From Phycisphaerae bacterium (GTDB lineage: Bacteria > Planctomycetota > Phycisphaerae > Phycisphaerales > UBA1924), in the NCBI GenBank assembly GCA_030429705.1, contig JAUIES010000001.1:1550001-1614000 (forward strand): a stretch of DNA of 64,000 bases, written 5' to 3'. Under the pieces are notes generated by a model. The model did not search any database. It saw nothing but the letters and a program-made list of their open reading frames with translations, and was not told the DNA's origin. The number at the start of each line of letters is the position of its first letter. The stretch's first letter is position 1. The translations under genes and the position numbers were made by a program. Below, one piece after another: positions 18,679 to 27,812 of this stretch.

Positions 18679-20145
18679 ATGCCATTGACCATGATTGCAC
18701 CGAATGGACGATGTTCGGCCTCGTGTCACCGATCTTATTGGCTCGTTGCGCTTGGCGCGGCTGCCGGTCTCGCTGTCCACGCAAGCGCGCAGGTGACTCA
18801 GGAAGTCTCCGACGACGGGCTCTTGACCACAACCATCGTGCCAGAATCGACCGATAATACAGGATGGACGCGCGGCGGCGCAACCATCTTTTCAACTGTT
18901 GCCGATGTCGAAATTCATCTCCGCCGGCAGATCGGCGGTTTGCAGGTCGCCGACATGAACGGCGATGGCCTGCTCGATGTGGTGGCTGGTGTGTATCATT
19001 CGAGCAGTTTCCCCCCCTATGACGACTGGCACGACATGGTGTTCTATAACACCGGCACCACGCTCGAAGCAACACCATCATGGGTCTCGACCGAGCAGGT
19101 CCACACCGGTGATCTGCAGGTGGGCGACCTCAATGGCGATGGTTCGCTCGAAATCGTCACGATTCATGGCGGTGTCTCTTCGCAATCGGTGCGTGTCTAT
19201 ACCGGCGGTGCGGGGGGGCCCGGCATGACCGCAGGGTATGTTTCGTCAACACCCACGCCCGTCTGGGGAACCGCTGGCGTGCTTGCTGACATCGACGGCG
19301 ACCTGGATCTCGACCTCGTCACTTCCAATCAAGGTGTGTCACCAAATCCGTTCCGACCAAACTACATGTTCCGCAATGACGGCGGCACGCTCACGACAGC
19401 CCCCACATGGGAATCGGCCGACCAGGCGGTGCAAAACGGCGTGACGGCTGGCGATTTCAATGGCGATGGCTGGGTCGATATCGCGGTCGCCAAATGGGTC
19501 AACTTTGAGAGTGGCATCTACTACAGCGACGAAGGCACGCTCAATACAACGCCCGGATGGACAGTCGGTCATGAAGAAACAGACAAAGGTGCAGCTGTCG
19601 CCGATCTCGATGACAACGGTGAACTCGATGCGGTCTTCGGCGGCGATCCGTCACGCGCTTACGGGCAATCGGCGGGTGTCTTCACTCAGGTCTGGAATAA
19701 CACCGATCCATTCAGTGGTGCCCAAGAAATTCGCACCCACGATGTCGACGGCGACGGTGACCTCGATGTCGCTGATGTGCACTTTTCGACCGGGCGCTGC
19801 CATGTCTATCTCAACAACAACGGCACGGTCAACAACGACCCCGACTGGACTTTCGATGCTTCGCAGGTCGGCAACACACTCGCGTTTGGCGATATCAACG
19901 GCGATGGACGGGATGATCTCGTTGTCGGCTATTCAGGCGATATCTGCATACGCGTGTTCTTTGCGGTCGCACCGGCGTGCCTCGTCGATCTGAACGATGA
20001 CGATCTGCTCGACTTCTTTGATGTGCAAATGTTCCTGAATTTGTACACGGCTCAGGATCCGGCTGCAGATTTCAATGACGATGGCGAGTTCGATTTCTTC
20101 GATGTTCAGACATTTCTGAACTTGTACGCGGCGGGTTGCCCGTGA
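18679..20145 (+). CDS. Exported FG-GAP/VCBS repeat protein with C-terminal dockerin-like repeat
   Basis: 488 residues from ATG 18679, preceded by GGAGAAGAG. The signal peptide ends near HASAQ. At least seven calcium-binding FG-GAP/VCBS motifs are visible, such as DMNGDGLLDVVAG, DFNGDGWVDIAVA and DVDGDGDLDVADV, which build a beta-propeller. The C-terminus is a paired dockerin-like module with two copies of DFFDVQxFLNLY and a final AAGCP; such Gly-Cys-ended modules are found in Phycisphaerae. Probably a surface or extracellular protein whose dockerin anchors or assembles it; the binding partner is unknown. First of four consecutive genes of this type. Confidence 0.85.
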   Translation: MPLTMIAPNGRCSASCHRSYWLVALGAAAGLAVHASAQVTQEVSDDGLLTTTIVPESTDNTGWTRGGATIFSTVADVEIHLRRQIGGLQVADMNGDGLLDVVAGVYHSSSFPPYDDWHDMVFYNTGTTLEATPSWVSTEQVHTGDLQVGDLNGDGSLEIVTIHGGVSSQSVRVYTGGAGGPGMTAGYVSSTPTPVWGTAGVLADIDGDLDLDLVTSNQGVSPNPFRPNYMFRNDGGTLTTAPTWESADQAVQNGVTAGDFNGDGWVDIAVAKWVNFESGIYYSDEGTLNTTPGWTVGHEETDKGAAVADLDDNGELDAVFGGDPSRAYGQSAGVFTQVWNNTDPFSGAQEIRTHDVDGDGDLDVADVHFSTGRCHVYLNNNGTVNNDPDWTFDASQVGNTLAFGDINGDGRDDLVVGYSGDICIRVFFAVAPACLVDLNDDDLLDFFDVQMFLNLYTAQDPAADFNDDGEFDFFDVQTFLNLYAAGCP

Positions 20146-20212
20146 ACTTCAGCACAAGGTCGGACGCAAAACATGACCGTCGTTACACGATGGCTGCACG
20201 GAGGCGGATGAA

Positions 20213-21751
20213 ATGAAAAATCGGAAACAGTTGGGATTGGTGCGCGCTTGGACCCTTGTTGCCGCAGGACTGGCGGCGACTGTATGTGCGGCTGACGATG
20301 GCCTACGCATTGCGACATGGAACATCTCGAACTACAGCGGGGGGCGCCAATCCAGTCTGAATAGCTCGATCTACGGCTCGTTTGAAGGCCGATCGATGAG
20401 CCCAGATGTCCTCGTCTGTCAAGAAATCTTGTCGCAGTCGGCGGTCAATCAACTCCTCGGCATTTTGAACGCTGCTCCAGGGAGCCCAGGCGACTGGAGC
20501 GCCGGACAGTTCATCAACGGCCCGGATACCGACAATGCTGTGTTCTATCGCAACACCCGGGTGTCGTACCTTGGCGTGACCGTTTTGCCGGCTGACGGGA
20601 CCAGCGGGGCGCCACGCGATGTGAACCGCTACGACTTCTCCATCGTTGGTTATGACAATGTATCGACCCATCTCGCTCTCTACAGCACGCACATGAAAGC
20701 CGGATCAGGATCATCCGATCAGGCGCGGCGGCTCATCGAAGCACGCAAGATCCGTGACAACGCTGAAACACTCGATCCGGCGGTCAATATCATGGTGCTC
20801 GGCGATTTCAACATCCAATCGTCAACCCAGGCTGCCTATCAGGAAATGACCGGGTTCCAGTCAAACAACGATGGTCGTTTCGCAGATCCGATCAACACCC
20901 CCGGCAGTTGGAACAACTCGTTCACCTACCGTTTCGTGCACACTCAGGACCCCTCCGGCGCTGGCGGCATGGACGACCGACACGATCAGATCCTGATCGA
21001 CCCGGCACTCGGTGATGGTGTCGGACTCGAATACCGCGGCTTGTTTGGCACGCCTTATTCAAACTCGACATGGAACGACCCCAACCACTCATACCGTTCG
21101 TGGGGGAACGATGGCACGAGCTTTGATGTCGCGCTCAAGGTCATTGGCAATACGATGGTCGGACCCGAGATCGCGCAAGCGCTCAAGACCATCGCATCTG
21201 GTGGCGGGCACTTGCCCGTCTTCCTCGATCTCACACTTCCCGGCAAAATCGCTGCAGATGTGTCGATCGACCTCGGTCCGATTCCGTTTGGATCCGTCAT
21301 ACAGGAAACATTCGATGTGGGCAACGGCGGCGATGTCGGCCTCTGGGGCGACACCGGCATCGGCGATATCAACTACACGCTCGAAGCCGACCCAGGCGTC
21401 ACTGTCCCGGTGGGGGTTTTTTCTGACGCTGCGGGCGGCGCGCTGAACACGCACACCCTTGATGCTGATCTTGCATCGAACCCTGCTGGAGGATCCGTTT
21501 CTTCCGAGATTCGCATCATGTCCAATGATGTCGATACCCCGGTTCATGTCATCGCGGTGACAGGCACCATTGTCGGATGCCATGTCGCAGACTTTGTCAC
21601 ACCGTTCGGCACACTCGACTTCTTCGATGTGCTCGCCTTCCTCGACGCGTTTGCCAACGGTGAGCCCGAAGCAGAACTGACCGGCGAAGGCACCCACGAT
21701 TTCTTTGATGTCCAGTTGTTCCTGAGCACATTCTCAGCAGGCTGCCCGTGA
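20213..21751 (+). CDS. Exported endonuclease/exonuclease/phosphatase-like protein with dockerin-like C-terminus
   Basis: 512 residues with a signal peptide ending near TVCAA. The first 320 residues have the EEP fold motifs: IATWNISNY, VCQEIL with the metal Glu, YSTHMKAG, VLGDFNIQSS, and DRHDQILID. The terminal catalytic His may be in SGGGHLPVFLDL. A beta-sandwich region (about 345-450) with DIDLG-like repeats follows, resembling choice-of-anchor modules. The dockerin-like end has two DFFDV units and ends SAGCP; its second loop (TGEGTHDFFD) lacks several acidic residues of a good calcium loop. Ribosome-binding sequence GGAGGCGG precedes the ATG. Confidence 0.82.
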   Translation: MKNRKQLGLVRAWTLVAAGLAATVCAADDGLRIATWNISNYSGGRQSSLNSSIYGSFEGRSMSPDVLVCQEILSQSAVNQLLGILNAAPGSPGDWSAGQFINGPDTDNAVFYRNTRVSYLGVTVLPADGTSGAPRDVNRYDFSIVGYDNVSTHLALYSTHMKAGSGSSDQARRLIEARKIRDNAETLDPAVNIMVLGDFNIQSSTQAAYQEMTGFQSNNDGRFADPINTPGSWNNSFTYRFVHTQDPSGAGGMDDRHDQILIDPALGDGVGLEYRGLFGTPYSNSTWNDPNHSYRSWGNDGTSFDVALKVIGNTMVGPEIAQALKTIASGGGHLPVFLDLTLPGKIAADVSIDLGPIPFGSVIQETFDVGNGGDVGLWGDTGIGDINYTLEADPGVTVPVGVFSDAAGGALNTHTLDADLASNPAGGSVSSEIRIMSNDVDTPVHVIAVTGTIVGCHVADFVTPFGTLDFFDVLAFLDAFANGEPEAELTGEGTHDFFDVQLFLSTFSAGCP

Positions 21752-21800
21752 ATTGATGACATCTGTGTAAAGCACTTGCTGCACGACGAGGAGAGAGAAC

Positions 21801-23402
21801 ATGTCAATGAAGATTTGGATTCGACACGCTGTTTCGTGCAGCGCAGCCTTGCTGTGCTCGGCTGCACACGCCCAATGGACCGACGACGCATCGGCAAACA
21901 CGGCGGTGGTTGTTGCTGACCATGCGCAGGATGTTTCAAAGATGGCTGTCGCTGACGATGGGTCAAGTTGGTACGGCTGGTTCGACTTTCAGCCGGGCGG
22001 TATCCAGGTCCGTGTGCAACGGCTCGCAAACGATGGTTCGCAGACATTCGACGCAGCAGGGCTTGCCGTCAGCGCTCATCCCCAGAACTCGTTCGTGGTC
22101 GATTGGGATCTCCGCGTCGATGCTGATGGCAACTGCATGCTCGCCTTCACCGATGTGCGAAACGGCTCCGACACCGATGTGTACGCCTATCTGATCGCGC
22201 CCGATGGCACGATGCTCTGGGGTGCCGACGGCGTGACGATCTCGGATAATGCTGATTTTGAAGTTGACCCACGAATCATTCAGAATGCCGACGGCGAGTA
22301 CATCGTCGTGTGGCCACGATTTGATTCGACACGCGGGCTCTACATGCAAGTGCTCAACGCGGCCGGTTCGCCGCAACTCGCGGCCGGGGGGGTTCGCATC
22401 GCAGGCGACGGATCAGAATCGCCAGCATTCGTCGAGATCGAACCGACCGACAATGGAGATTTTGTCGCCGTGTGGGTTCGCGATACATCTTCATTCCTGA
22501 GTCCCCGCCATCTCCATGCCCAGCGAGTGACCTCGGCTGCGGGTTCGGCGTGGGGGGCTTCGCCGGTCGTTGTGATGAACACAACCGTCGTGCCAATCGC
22601 ACACAAGCCGCGCATCCTCGAAGACGACGGCGGCATGGTCGTCGCGTGGCATGACACACGCGATGGTGACTTCGATTGCTATGTCCAGCGCATCGATTCG
22701 TTGGGCGGGACGGTGTTTGCTGCTCAAGGTGTCGCTGTTTCGACAGAAGCCGCTCGCCAGCAACTCGCCCCTGCGATCGCACTCGAACCAGGCGGCGATG
22801 TCATGGTGTTTTATCGCAACATGGATGGCGCACAGAATCTGCAGGGTCTCAATGTGCAACGCATCTCAGCCGCCGGCGCTCGCGCCTTGGGTGACAGTGG
22901 CGTCGAACTGCGCCCGTTCAACAATCAACTCAACGGATCGCCGCAGGCCGTCCGCACAACAGGCGGCGTTGTGGGGATTGCCGAGTTGCAGCCAAACTCA
23001 AGCGTTGGCAACTTCAACGGTATTCTCGAAGCCATGCGCGTCGATGCCTCGGGCACACTCCTCGATGGTGCACCAATTACCATCGCTTCGACACTCAGTA
23101 TGAAGGGCCGACTCGCAGCCCGCGAAGCGCAAGACGGCGCATTTGTCGTTTCATGGGCCGATGAACGCAATGGACCAGACGATGTCTACGCCCAGCGTGT
23201 CAATGGAGATGGGTCACTCGGAGGCGGTGCAGACTGTGCGCCCGACATGAACACCGACGACACGCTCGACTTCTTCGATGTGCAAATCTTCCTGCAGGCA
23301 TTTGCAGTCGAGGATCCAGCTGCCGACTTTGTCGACGATGGCGACTTCAATTTCTTTGATGTGCAGGCGTTCTTGCAGGCGTTTGCAGCCGGATGTGAAT
23401 GA
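21801..23402 (+). CDS. Exported beta-propeller-like protein with dockerin-like C-terminus
   Basis: 533 residues. Signal peptide with core CSAALLCSAAHA. The body has recurring units that describe beta-propeller blades (DGSSWYGWFDF, DGNCMLAFTDVRNG, DGEYIVVWPRFD, NGDFVAVWVRD, GGMVVAWHDTRDG, GAFVVSWADERNG), each with small residue, aromatic and acidic positions in register. The dockerin-like module holds DFFDVQIFLQAFA and FFDVQAFLQAFAAGCE. No catalytic motif is visible; a binding or scaffold role is likely. GAGGAGAGAG at 21789-21797 precedes the ATG. Confidence 0.78.
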   Translation: MSMKIWIRHAVSCSAALLCSAAHAQWTDDASANTAVVVADHAQDVSKMAVADDGSSWYGWFDFQPGGIQVRVQRLANDGSQTFDAAGLAVSAHPQNSFVVDWDLRVDADGNCMLAFTDVRNGSDTDVYAYLIAPDGTMLWGADGVTISDNADFEVDPRIIQNADGEYIVVWPRFDSTRGLYMQVLNAAGSPQLAAGGVRIAGDGSESPAFVEIEPTDNGDFVAVWVRDTSSFLSPRHLHAQRVTSAAGSAWGASPVVVMNTTVVPIAHKPRILEDDGGMVVAWHDTRDGDFDCYVQRIDSLGGTVFAAQGVAVSTEAARQQLAPAIALEPGGDVMVFYRNMDGAQNLQGLNVQRISAAGARALGDSGVELRPFNNQLNGSPQAVRTTGGVVGIAELQPNSSVGNFNGILEAMRVDASGTLLDGAPITIASTLSMKGRLAAREAQDGAFVVSWADERNGPDDVYAQRVNGDGSLGGGADCAPDMNTDDTLDFFDVQIFLQAFAVEDPAADFVDDGDFNFFDVQAFLQAFAAGCE

Positions 23403-23628
23403 TCTGTCGCGTCAAGTTGAGCGTCCCCGTGTTCTGACAGTGGCGGCATGAGGCTGCATTTCATAACCTTTTTGCAGCAAATCGGCTGGCTCGGACACCA
23501 TTTGTCGTCAGATTCGACCGATTTGAGCAAATCAAGAGAGATCATTCCGAACCGCTGACTTGGGATCCGATCACCCTGTTCAGTCGGATAGGATGGAGCA
23601 TCAGAGGGGTTCTCACGGAAGGGGAAAC

Positions 23629-26211
23629 ATGAATTTTGTACGAGGAGCGGCGATCGCCGCACTGGCTGGCGTCGTCGCCGCTACAGGGTGTCAGACACAT
23701 TCACAATCCGTCGCAAGTGTTTCGCAGGTTGAAGCACCCATCATGCTCAGCCCGTCACAGCCGACAACCGATGTCACGCCGCCTCCCGCGGGCAAGCGAC
23801 AGATATCGGACCTTACCACCGAGCCGGTTGCATGGGGTTTGCAAGCACCTGAAATCATCGATTCACGAGCGTTCGCTCAGCAGATCGTTCGGCGCGGTGC
23901 GGGCGAAGCACCGCGAGCCGTTAAGGAGATGCTGCCCGAGCACACCGGCCAACTCGCACGCGACGCGGGCGGCGGACCGAACAACATGCCCGTAGGGAAT
24001 CTCACACCCGAGATTCGTTCGCGCATCGAAGCATCATTCCCAGGCATCGATCAGACCGGTTGGGTCCCGCCCGATCCCACGCTCGCGGTCGGCCCGGCTC
24101 ACATCGTCACGACTGTGAATCAGGACATTGCGTTCTATACCAAAGCCGGCGGGCTCATGTTCCAGCAAGCGCTCGGCAGTCCTGGCAACCCCGGGTTCTT
24201 TGAACCCGTCGGAGCGGGCAACTTCACCTTCGACCCCAAGTGCTTCTACGACCATTTTGCCGAGCGATTTGTCGTCGTCGCACCCGAGGTCTACGGCTCA
24301 ACCCAGGCCTACATCACCATTGCGGTGTCCGACGACTTTGACCCGAACGGCATCTGGTATAAGTATCGCACTGACGCAGTCATTCAGGTCGGCGCCACCA
24401 CATACTGGTGGGACTACCCCGGATTCGGATATGACGAAGAAGGTTACTATGTCACCAGCAATCTGTTCGGCCTGAATCAGGGCGGATGGGGGGGAGTCGG
24501 GTATCGCATCTTTGACAAATCCTCCATGCTCAACGGCAGCCCCGTTGTCTATAGCACCATTCGCGATGGCAACTCGGCATCGGTCCAGATCGCGCAGCAT
24601 TTCGGCGAAAACGAAGCGCCATACTTCGTCTCAGTCAACAACGGCTCAAGCCTGCGCATCCAGGCCATCACCAACCCGCTCACCAACCCGCAACTCGTCA
24701 CGACCAATGTGGGTGTCCCAGGGTTCAGTTCCCCAGGCAGCGCACCGGCAGCGGGCGGGAATTCCGTCGGCCTGGTCGATCGCCGAATCTTCAACGCCCA
24801 CTGGCGTGACGGCAATCTCTACGCCACCCACGGCATCAACGCGGGTGGGAAAAATGTCGCTCGTTGGTACCATTTTGATACCGCTTCATGGCCAACCTCT
24901 GGCTCGGTCAGTCTCGTTCAATCAGGCAACATTGACCCCGGTGGTGACAAGCACTCGTTCTTCCCGGCCATCTATTCAAACAGACTCGACGAAGTCGGCA
25001 TCGTCGTGGGCACCAGTTCAACAAACGATCGAATCTCCGTGAGTGTCACCGGCCGATTGCCTTCGGATCCGGCGGGTACCATGGGCGCACTGACTGACCT
25101 TCACCTGAGCACCATCGATACCGGCGGACGCTGGGGCGACTACTACGACATGGCAATCGATCCACTTGATGACCGCACTTTCTGGGTCATCGGTGAATAC
25201 GGCGCAGGCGGCGGCTGGAACACCTGGATCGGGAGTTTCATGGTTTCTGATGTGTCCGGCCCGTACACAACACCTGATGCCGTCGACTTCATTGTCGGTG
25301 GCAACACCGTCACGATCGATGTCCTCGCCAATGATGGCCATACCGAAGGCGATACGCTGAGCATCGACAGCTTCGATGGTACCAGTGTGCAGGGGGGGTC
25401 TGTGACGCTTTCGGTTGGCACCGGCCCTGGCGGACGCGACGAGTTGGCGTACACCGCACCACTCGGGTACACCGGCCCTGACTCGTTCAACTATGTCATT
25501 GTCGACAGTTCAAGTCAGACCGCAGACGCTGTCGTCAGCGCCAATGTATATGACCCGAACGATGTGTTCGCCGACACTTTTGTGCCAGTCCCGTTGGACG
25601 GTCTTGATGCGTCATACTTCATCGTTTCGAGTCCTTCGACGATGCCTGATTACGACAGCATGTCGCCGTACGCCACTGATGATGTGCCGGTCCTTGACTA
25701 CGCATCGACCAATGGCGACTTTGCGACTTCGGGCAGATCTGACAATGTCGGTGCCCGTTTCGAAGGGTTTGTCCGCGTGCCAGAACTCGGTGTGTACCGG
25801 TTCTATACCACCTCCGATGACGGCTCATTGCTGTCCATCGACGGGCAACTGGTCGTCGACAACGACGGCACGCACGGCATGAATGAAGAATGGGGCTCCA
25901 TCGTCCTCGAAGCCGGATGGCACGCCATCCAGGTGGACTTCTTTGAAGCAGGAGGCGGAGCCGGACTCATCGTCGAGTATGAGGGCACCAACCTCAGTCG
26001 TTCTGTCATTCCAGCGGTCGATCTGGTTCGCACCAACCCATGCCCAGCCGACATCGTCGTGCCGATTGGTGTGGTTGACTTCTTCGATGTCCAGGTCTTC
26101 CTCGGGCTCTTCAGCGTGCAGGATCCGTTCGCAGACATCAATCAAGACGGCTCGTTCGACTTCTTTGATGTGCAGATGTACCTGCAGTTCGTCAATCAAG
26201 GCTGTCCATAA
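23629..26211 (+). CDS. Lipoprotein-like exported protein with Ig-like, PA14 and dockerin-like modules
   Basis: 860 residues from ATG 23629 (GGAAGGGGAAAC upstream). The signal peptide ends in a lipobox-like AATGC at Cys21. Residues about 100-540 form a large domain of unknown family with many Gly/Asn/Trp residues, possibly a propeller. A cadherin-like Ig domain follows (IDVLANDGHTEGDTL to about 640), then a PA14 domain (about 670-800) with the typical YRFYTTSDDGSLLSIDGQLV and EEWGSIVLEAGWHAIQVDFF, a carbohydrate-binding fold. The end is a two-unit dockerin-like module, DFFDVQVFLGLF and DFFDVQMYLQF, ending in QGCP. Last and largest gene of the dockerin cluster. Confidence 0.82.
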   Translation: MNFVRGAAIAALAGVVAATGCQTHSQSVASVSQVEAPIMLSPSQPTTDVTPPPAGKRQISDLTTEPVAWGLQAPEIIDSRAFAQQIVRRGAGEAPRAVKEMLPEHTGQLARDAGGGPNNMPVGNLTPEIRSRIEASFPGIDQTGWVPPDPTLAVGPAHIVTTVNQDIAFYTKAGGLMFQQALGSPGNPGFFEPVGAGNFTFDPKCFYDHFAERFVVVAPEVYGSTQAYITIAVSDDFDPNGIWYKYRTDAVIQVGATTYWWDYPGFGYDEEGYYVTSNLFGLNQGGWGGVGYRIFDKSSMLNGSPVVYSTIRDGNSASVQIAQHFGENEAPYFVSVNNGSSLRIQAITNPLTNPQLVTTNVGVPGFSSPGSAPAAGGNSVGLVDRRIFNAHWRDGNLYATHGINAGGKNVARWYHFDTASWPTSGSVSLVQSGNIDPGGDKHSFFPAIYSNRLDEVGIVVGTSSTNDRISVSVTGRLPSDPAGTMGALTDLHLSTIDTGGRWGDYYDMAIDPLDDRTFWVIGEYGAGGGWNTWIGSFMVSDVSGPYTTPDAVDFIVGGNTVTIDVLANDGHTEGDTLSIDSFDGTSVQGGSVTLSVGTGPGGRDELAYTAPLGYTGPDSFNYVIVDSSSQTADAVVSANVYDPNDVFADTFVPVPLDGLDASYFIVSSPSTMPDYDSMSPYATDDVPVLDYASTNGDFATSGRSDNVGARFEGFVRVPELGVYRFYTTSDDGSLLSIDGQLVVDNDGTHGMNEEWGSIVLEAGWHAIQVDFFEAGGGAGLIVEYEGTNLSRSVIPAVDLVRTNPCPADIVVPIGVVDFFDVQVFLGLFSVQDPFADINQDGSFDFFDVQMYLQFVNQGCP

Positions 26212-26286
26212 GCCTGAATGCAGATTACCGGATAGATCTTGGCGGCGGCAGGCACCACGCGCCCGCCGCCGCTAGGATCATCCTCT

Positions 26287-27312
26287 ATGAAACTGCCCGC
26301 AGATAAAGTCGATCAGTTACGCGCAGCCCTCGATGGATCCGAGGTTTGTGTCACCGGGGGTGCCGGATTCATCGGCGGACACCTCGTCGATGCGCTCGTT
26401 TCGGTGGGGGCCTGCGTCACCGTGATCGACGATCTGTCCAACTCAACGCTCGACCATCTTGGCGAGTTGATTGATTTCGAGCCGGACCGCGTCCGATTCG
26501 TTCATGGCTCATTGCTCGATGACACCGCGCTCGACGAAGCAATCGCACCAGGAACACAACTCGTGTTTCATTTGGCTGCGGTGGGCTCTGTCCCGCTCTC
26601 GCTCGAACAACCCGAACGCACCTGGGATGTCAACGCCACGGGCACACTTCGCGTTCTGGAGCGCGCACGGGCGGTCGAAGCGCATCGAGTCGTCTTTTCC
26701 GCATCGTCATCTGCGTATGGCGATGCCGAAGGATTGCCCAAGCATGAAGACATGTCACCGAGCCCGACTTCGCCCTACGGCGCTTCCAAAGCCGCAGCCG
26801 AGGCCATCGTCACGGCGTGGGCTCGTTCATATGGCCTGAGTACCGTGAATCTGCGGTATTTCAATGTCTTCGGCCCGCGTCAACCGGCGGACAGCGCGTA
26901 CGCGGGTGTCATCGCAGCATTTTCGAAAGCACTGCTCAGTGGCCGAAAACCCATCCTCTTTGGTGATGGTTCACAGACCCGCGATTTCACCTTCGTCGCC
27001 AACGCGGTTCTTGCCAACCTGCTGGCAGCCACATCAACAAGGCAGTTCGCCGGTGAGATCATCAATGTCGGAACCGGGCGACGCGTAACCGTTGGCGAGG
27101 TCGCACGACTCATCGCAGAAGCAGCCGGAGCGCCAGAGCTCACGCCTGAGTTCAAACCCGCCCGACACGGCGATATCCTGCATTCGCACGCCGACATCAC
27201 GCGCGCCCGCGAACTACTCGGATTCGAGCCATTCACAACACTCGAACAGGGGGTGGCGGAGACTGTGGATTGGTTCCGGAGCGTATTCTCTGCCGAGGAA
27301 AACGCGTCATGA
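26287..27312 (+). CDS. NAD-dependent nucleotide-sugar epimerase/dehydratase
   Basis: 341 residues from ATG 26287. Extended short-chain dehydrogenase of the UDP-glucose 4-epimerase type: NAD loop VTGGAGFIGGHLVD, DDLSNS, HLAAVGSVPLSLEQP, catalytic Ser in SASSSAYGD and the Tyr-x3-Lys in SPYGASKAAAE, then RYFNVFGPRQ. The substrate is probably a UDP- or dTDP-hexose for polysaccharide or glycan synthesis, but the exact sugar is not determined by these motifs. Its stop overlaps the start of the next small gene. Confidence 0.88.
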   Translation: MKLPADKVDQLRAALDGSEVCVTGGAGFIGGHLVDALVSVGACVTVIDDLSNSTLDHLGELIDFEPDRVRFVHGSLLDDTALDEAIAPGTQLVFHLAAVGSVPLSLEQPERTWDVNATGTLRVLERARAVEAHRVVFSASSSAYGDAEGLPKHEDMSPSPTSPYGASKAAAEAIVTAWARSYGLSTVNLRYFNVFGPRQPADSAYAGVIAAFSKALLSGRKPILFGDGSQTRDFTFVANAVLANLLAATSTRQFAGEIINVGTGRRVTVGEVARLIAEAAGAPELTPEFKPARHGDILHSHADITRARELLGFEPFTTLEQGVAETVDWFRSVFSAEENAS

Positions 27313-27509
27313 GAGCCGCCTGGCAACTCGTTGTCGGGTTGTGGTGTGTGGCGATAATGGTGCTCCGCGCCAAAGGCGGGCCGCGCGGACCGTACTGGTC
27401 TTGGCGCACAGAAACCGCGTTCGGCATCGATCGGTCTGTATCACGACGCACGAAGCTGGAGGCAACCAAGGCGTACAGCCGATGGGTTGCTCTCACGCGT
27501 CGTCTGTAA
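27309..27509 (+). CDS. Small basic protein of unknown function
   Basis: 66 residues starting at the ATG that overlaps the epimerase stop (ATGA), so probably translated by coupling. A short hydrophobic stretch (AWQLVVGLWCVAIMVL) opens the protein, then a Gly/Pro-rich turn with PRGPYWSWRTETAFG and a basic helix (RRTKLEATKAYSRW). I do not recognise it; position suggests a membrane-associated partner of the epimerase or the next small protein. Confidence 0.55.
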   Translation: MRAAWQLVVGLWCVAIMVLRAKGGPRGPYWSWRTETAFGIDRSVSRRTKLEATKAYSRWVALTRRL

Positions 27510-27531
27510 GTGCATTGCGAGGATCGAAACT

Positions 27532-27801
27532 ATGGCTCAAAACAACAACTCATTCGTCAAGGTATTCCTTCCCGGACTTGTCATCGGCCTGATCGTCGGA
27601 AGCCTCGCAGGGGCAATCTTGCCCGATCTGCTCGCCGGACCCGCCGTGAAACCGCAAGCCGGCAACGCCGATACCGCCAATCGCGATCGAGCATTTGACG
27701 ATCGAGAACAGGCGGAACGCGATATCCCGGCACCACCCATCGACGAACAACTCGAAGAAACCGGCACGCCTGATGAAGATGACGATTCGTCCGGAGGATA
27801 A
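27532..27801 (+). CDS. Small single-pass membrane protein with acidic tail
   Basis: 89 residues: one N-terminal membrane helix with glycines (VFLPGLVIGLIVGSLAGAILP, residues about 10-31) followed by a long, charged, disordered tail that ends in an acidic run and SSGG. No family recognised. It sits in a same-strand series between the epimerase and the uracil-DNA glycosylase, with 11 bases to the latter. Confidence 0.6.
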   Translation: MAQNNNSFVKVFLPGLVIGLIVGSLAGAILPDLLAGPAVKPQAGNADTANRDRAFDDREQAERDIPAPPIDEQLEETGTPDEDDDSSGG

Positions 27802-27812
27802 CCTCTGACACG

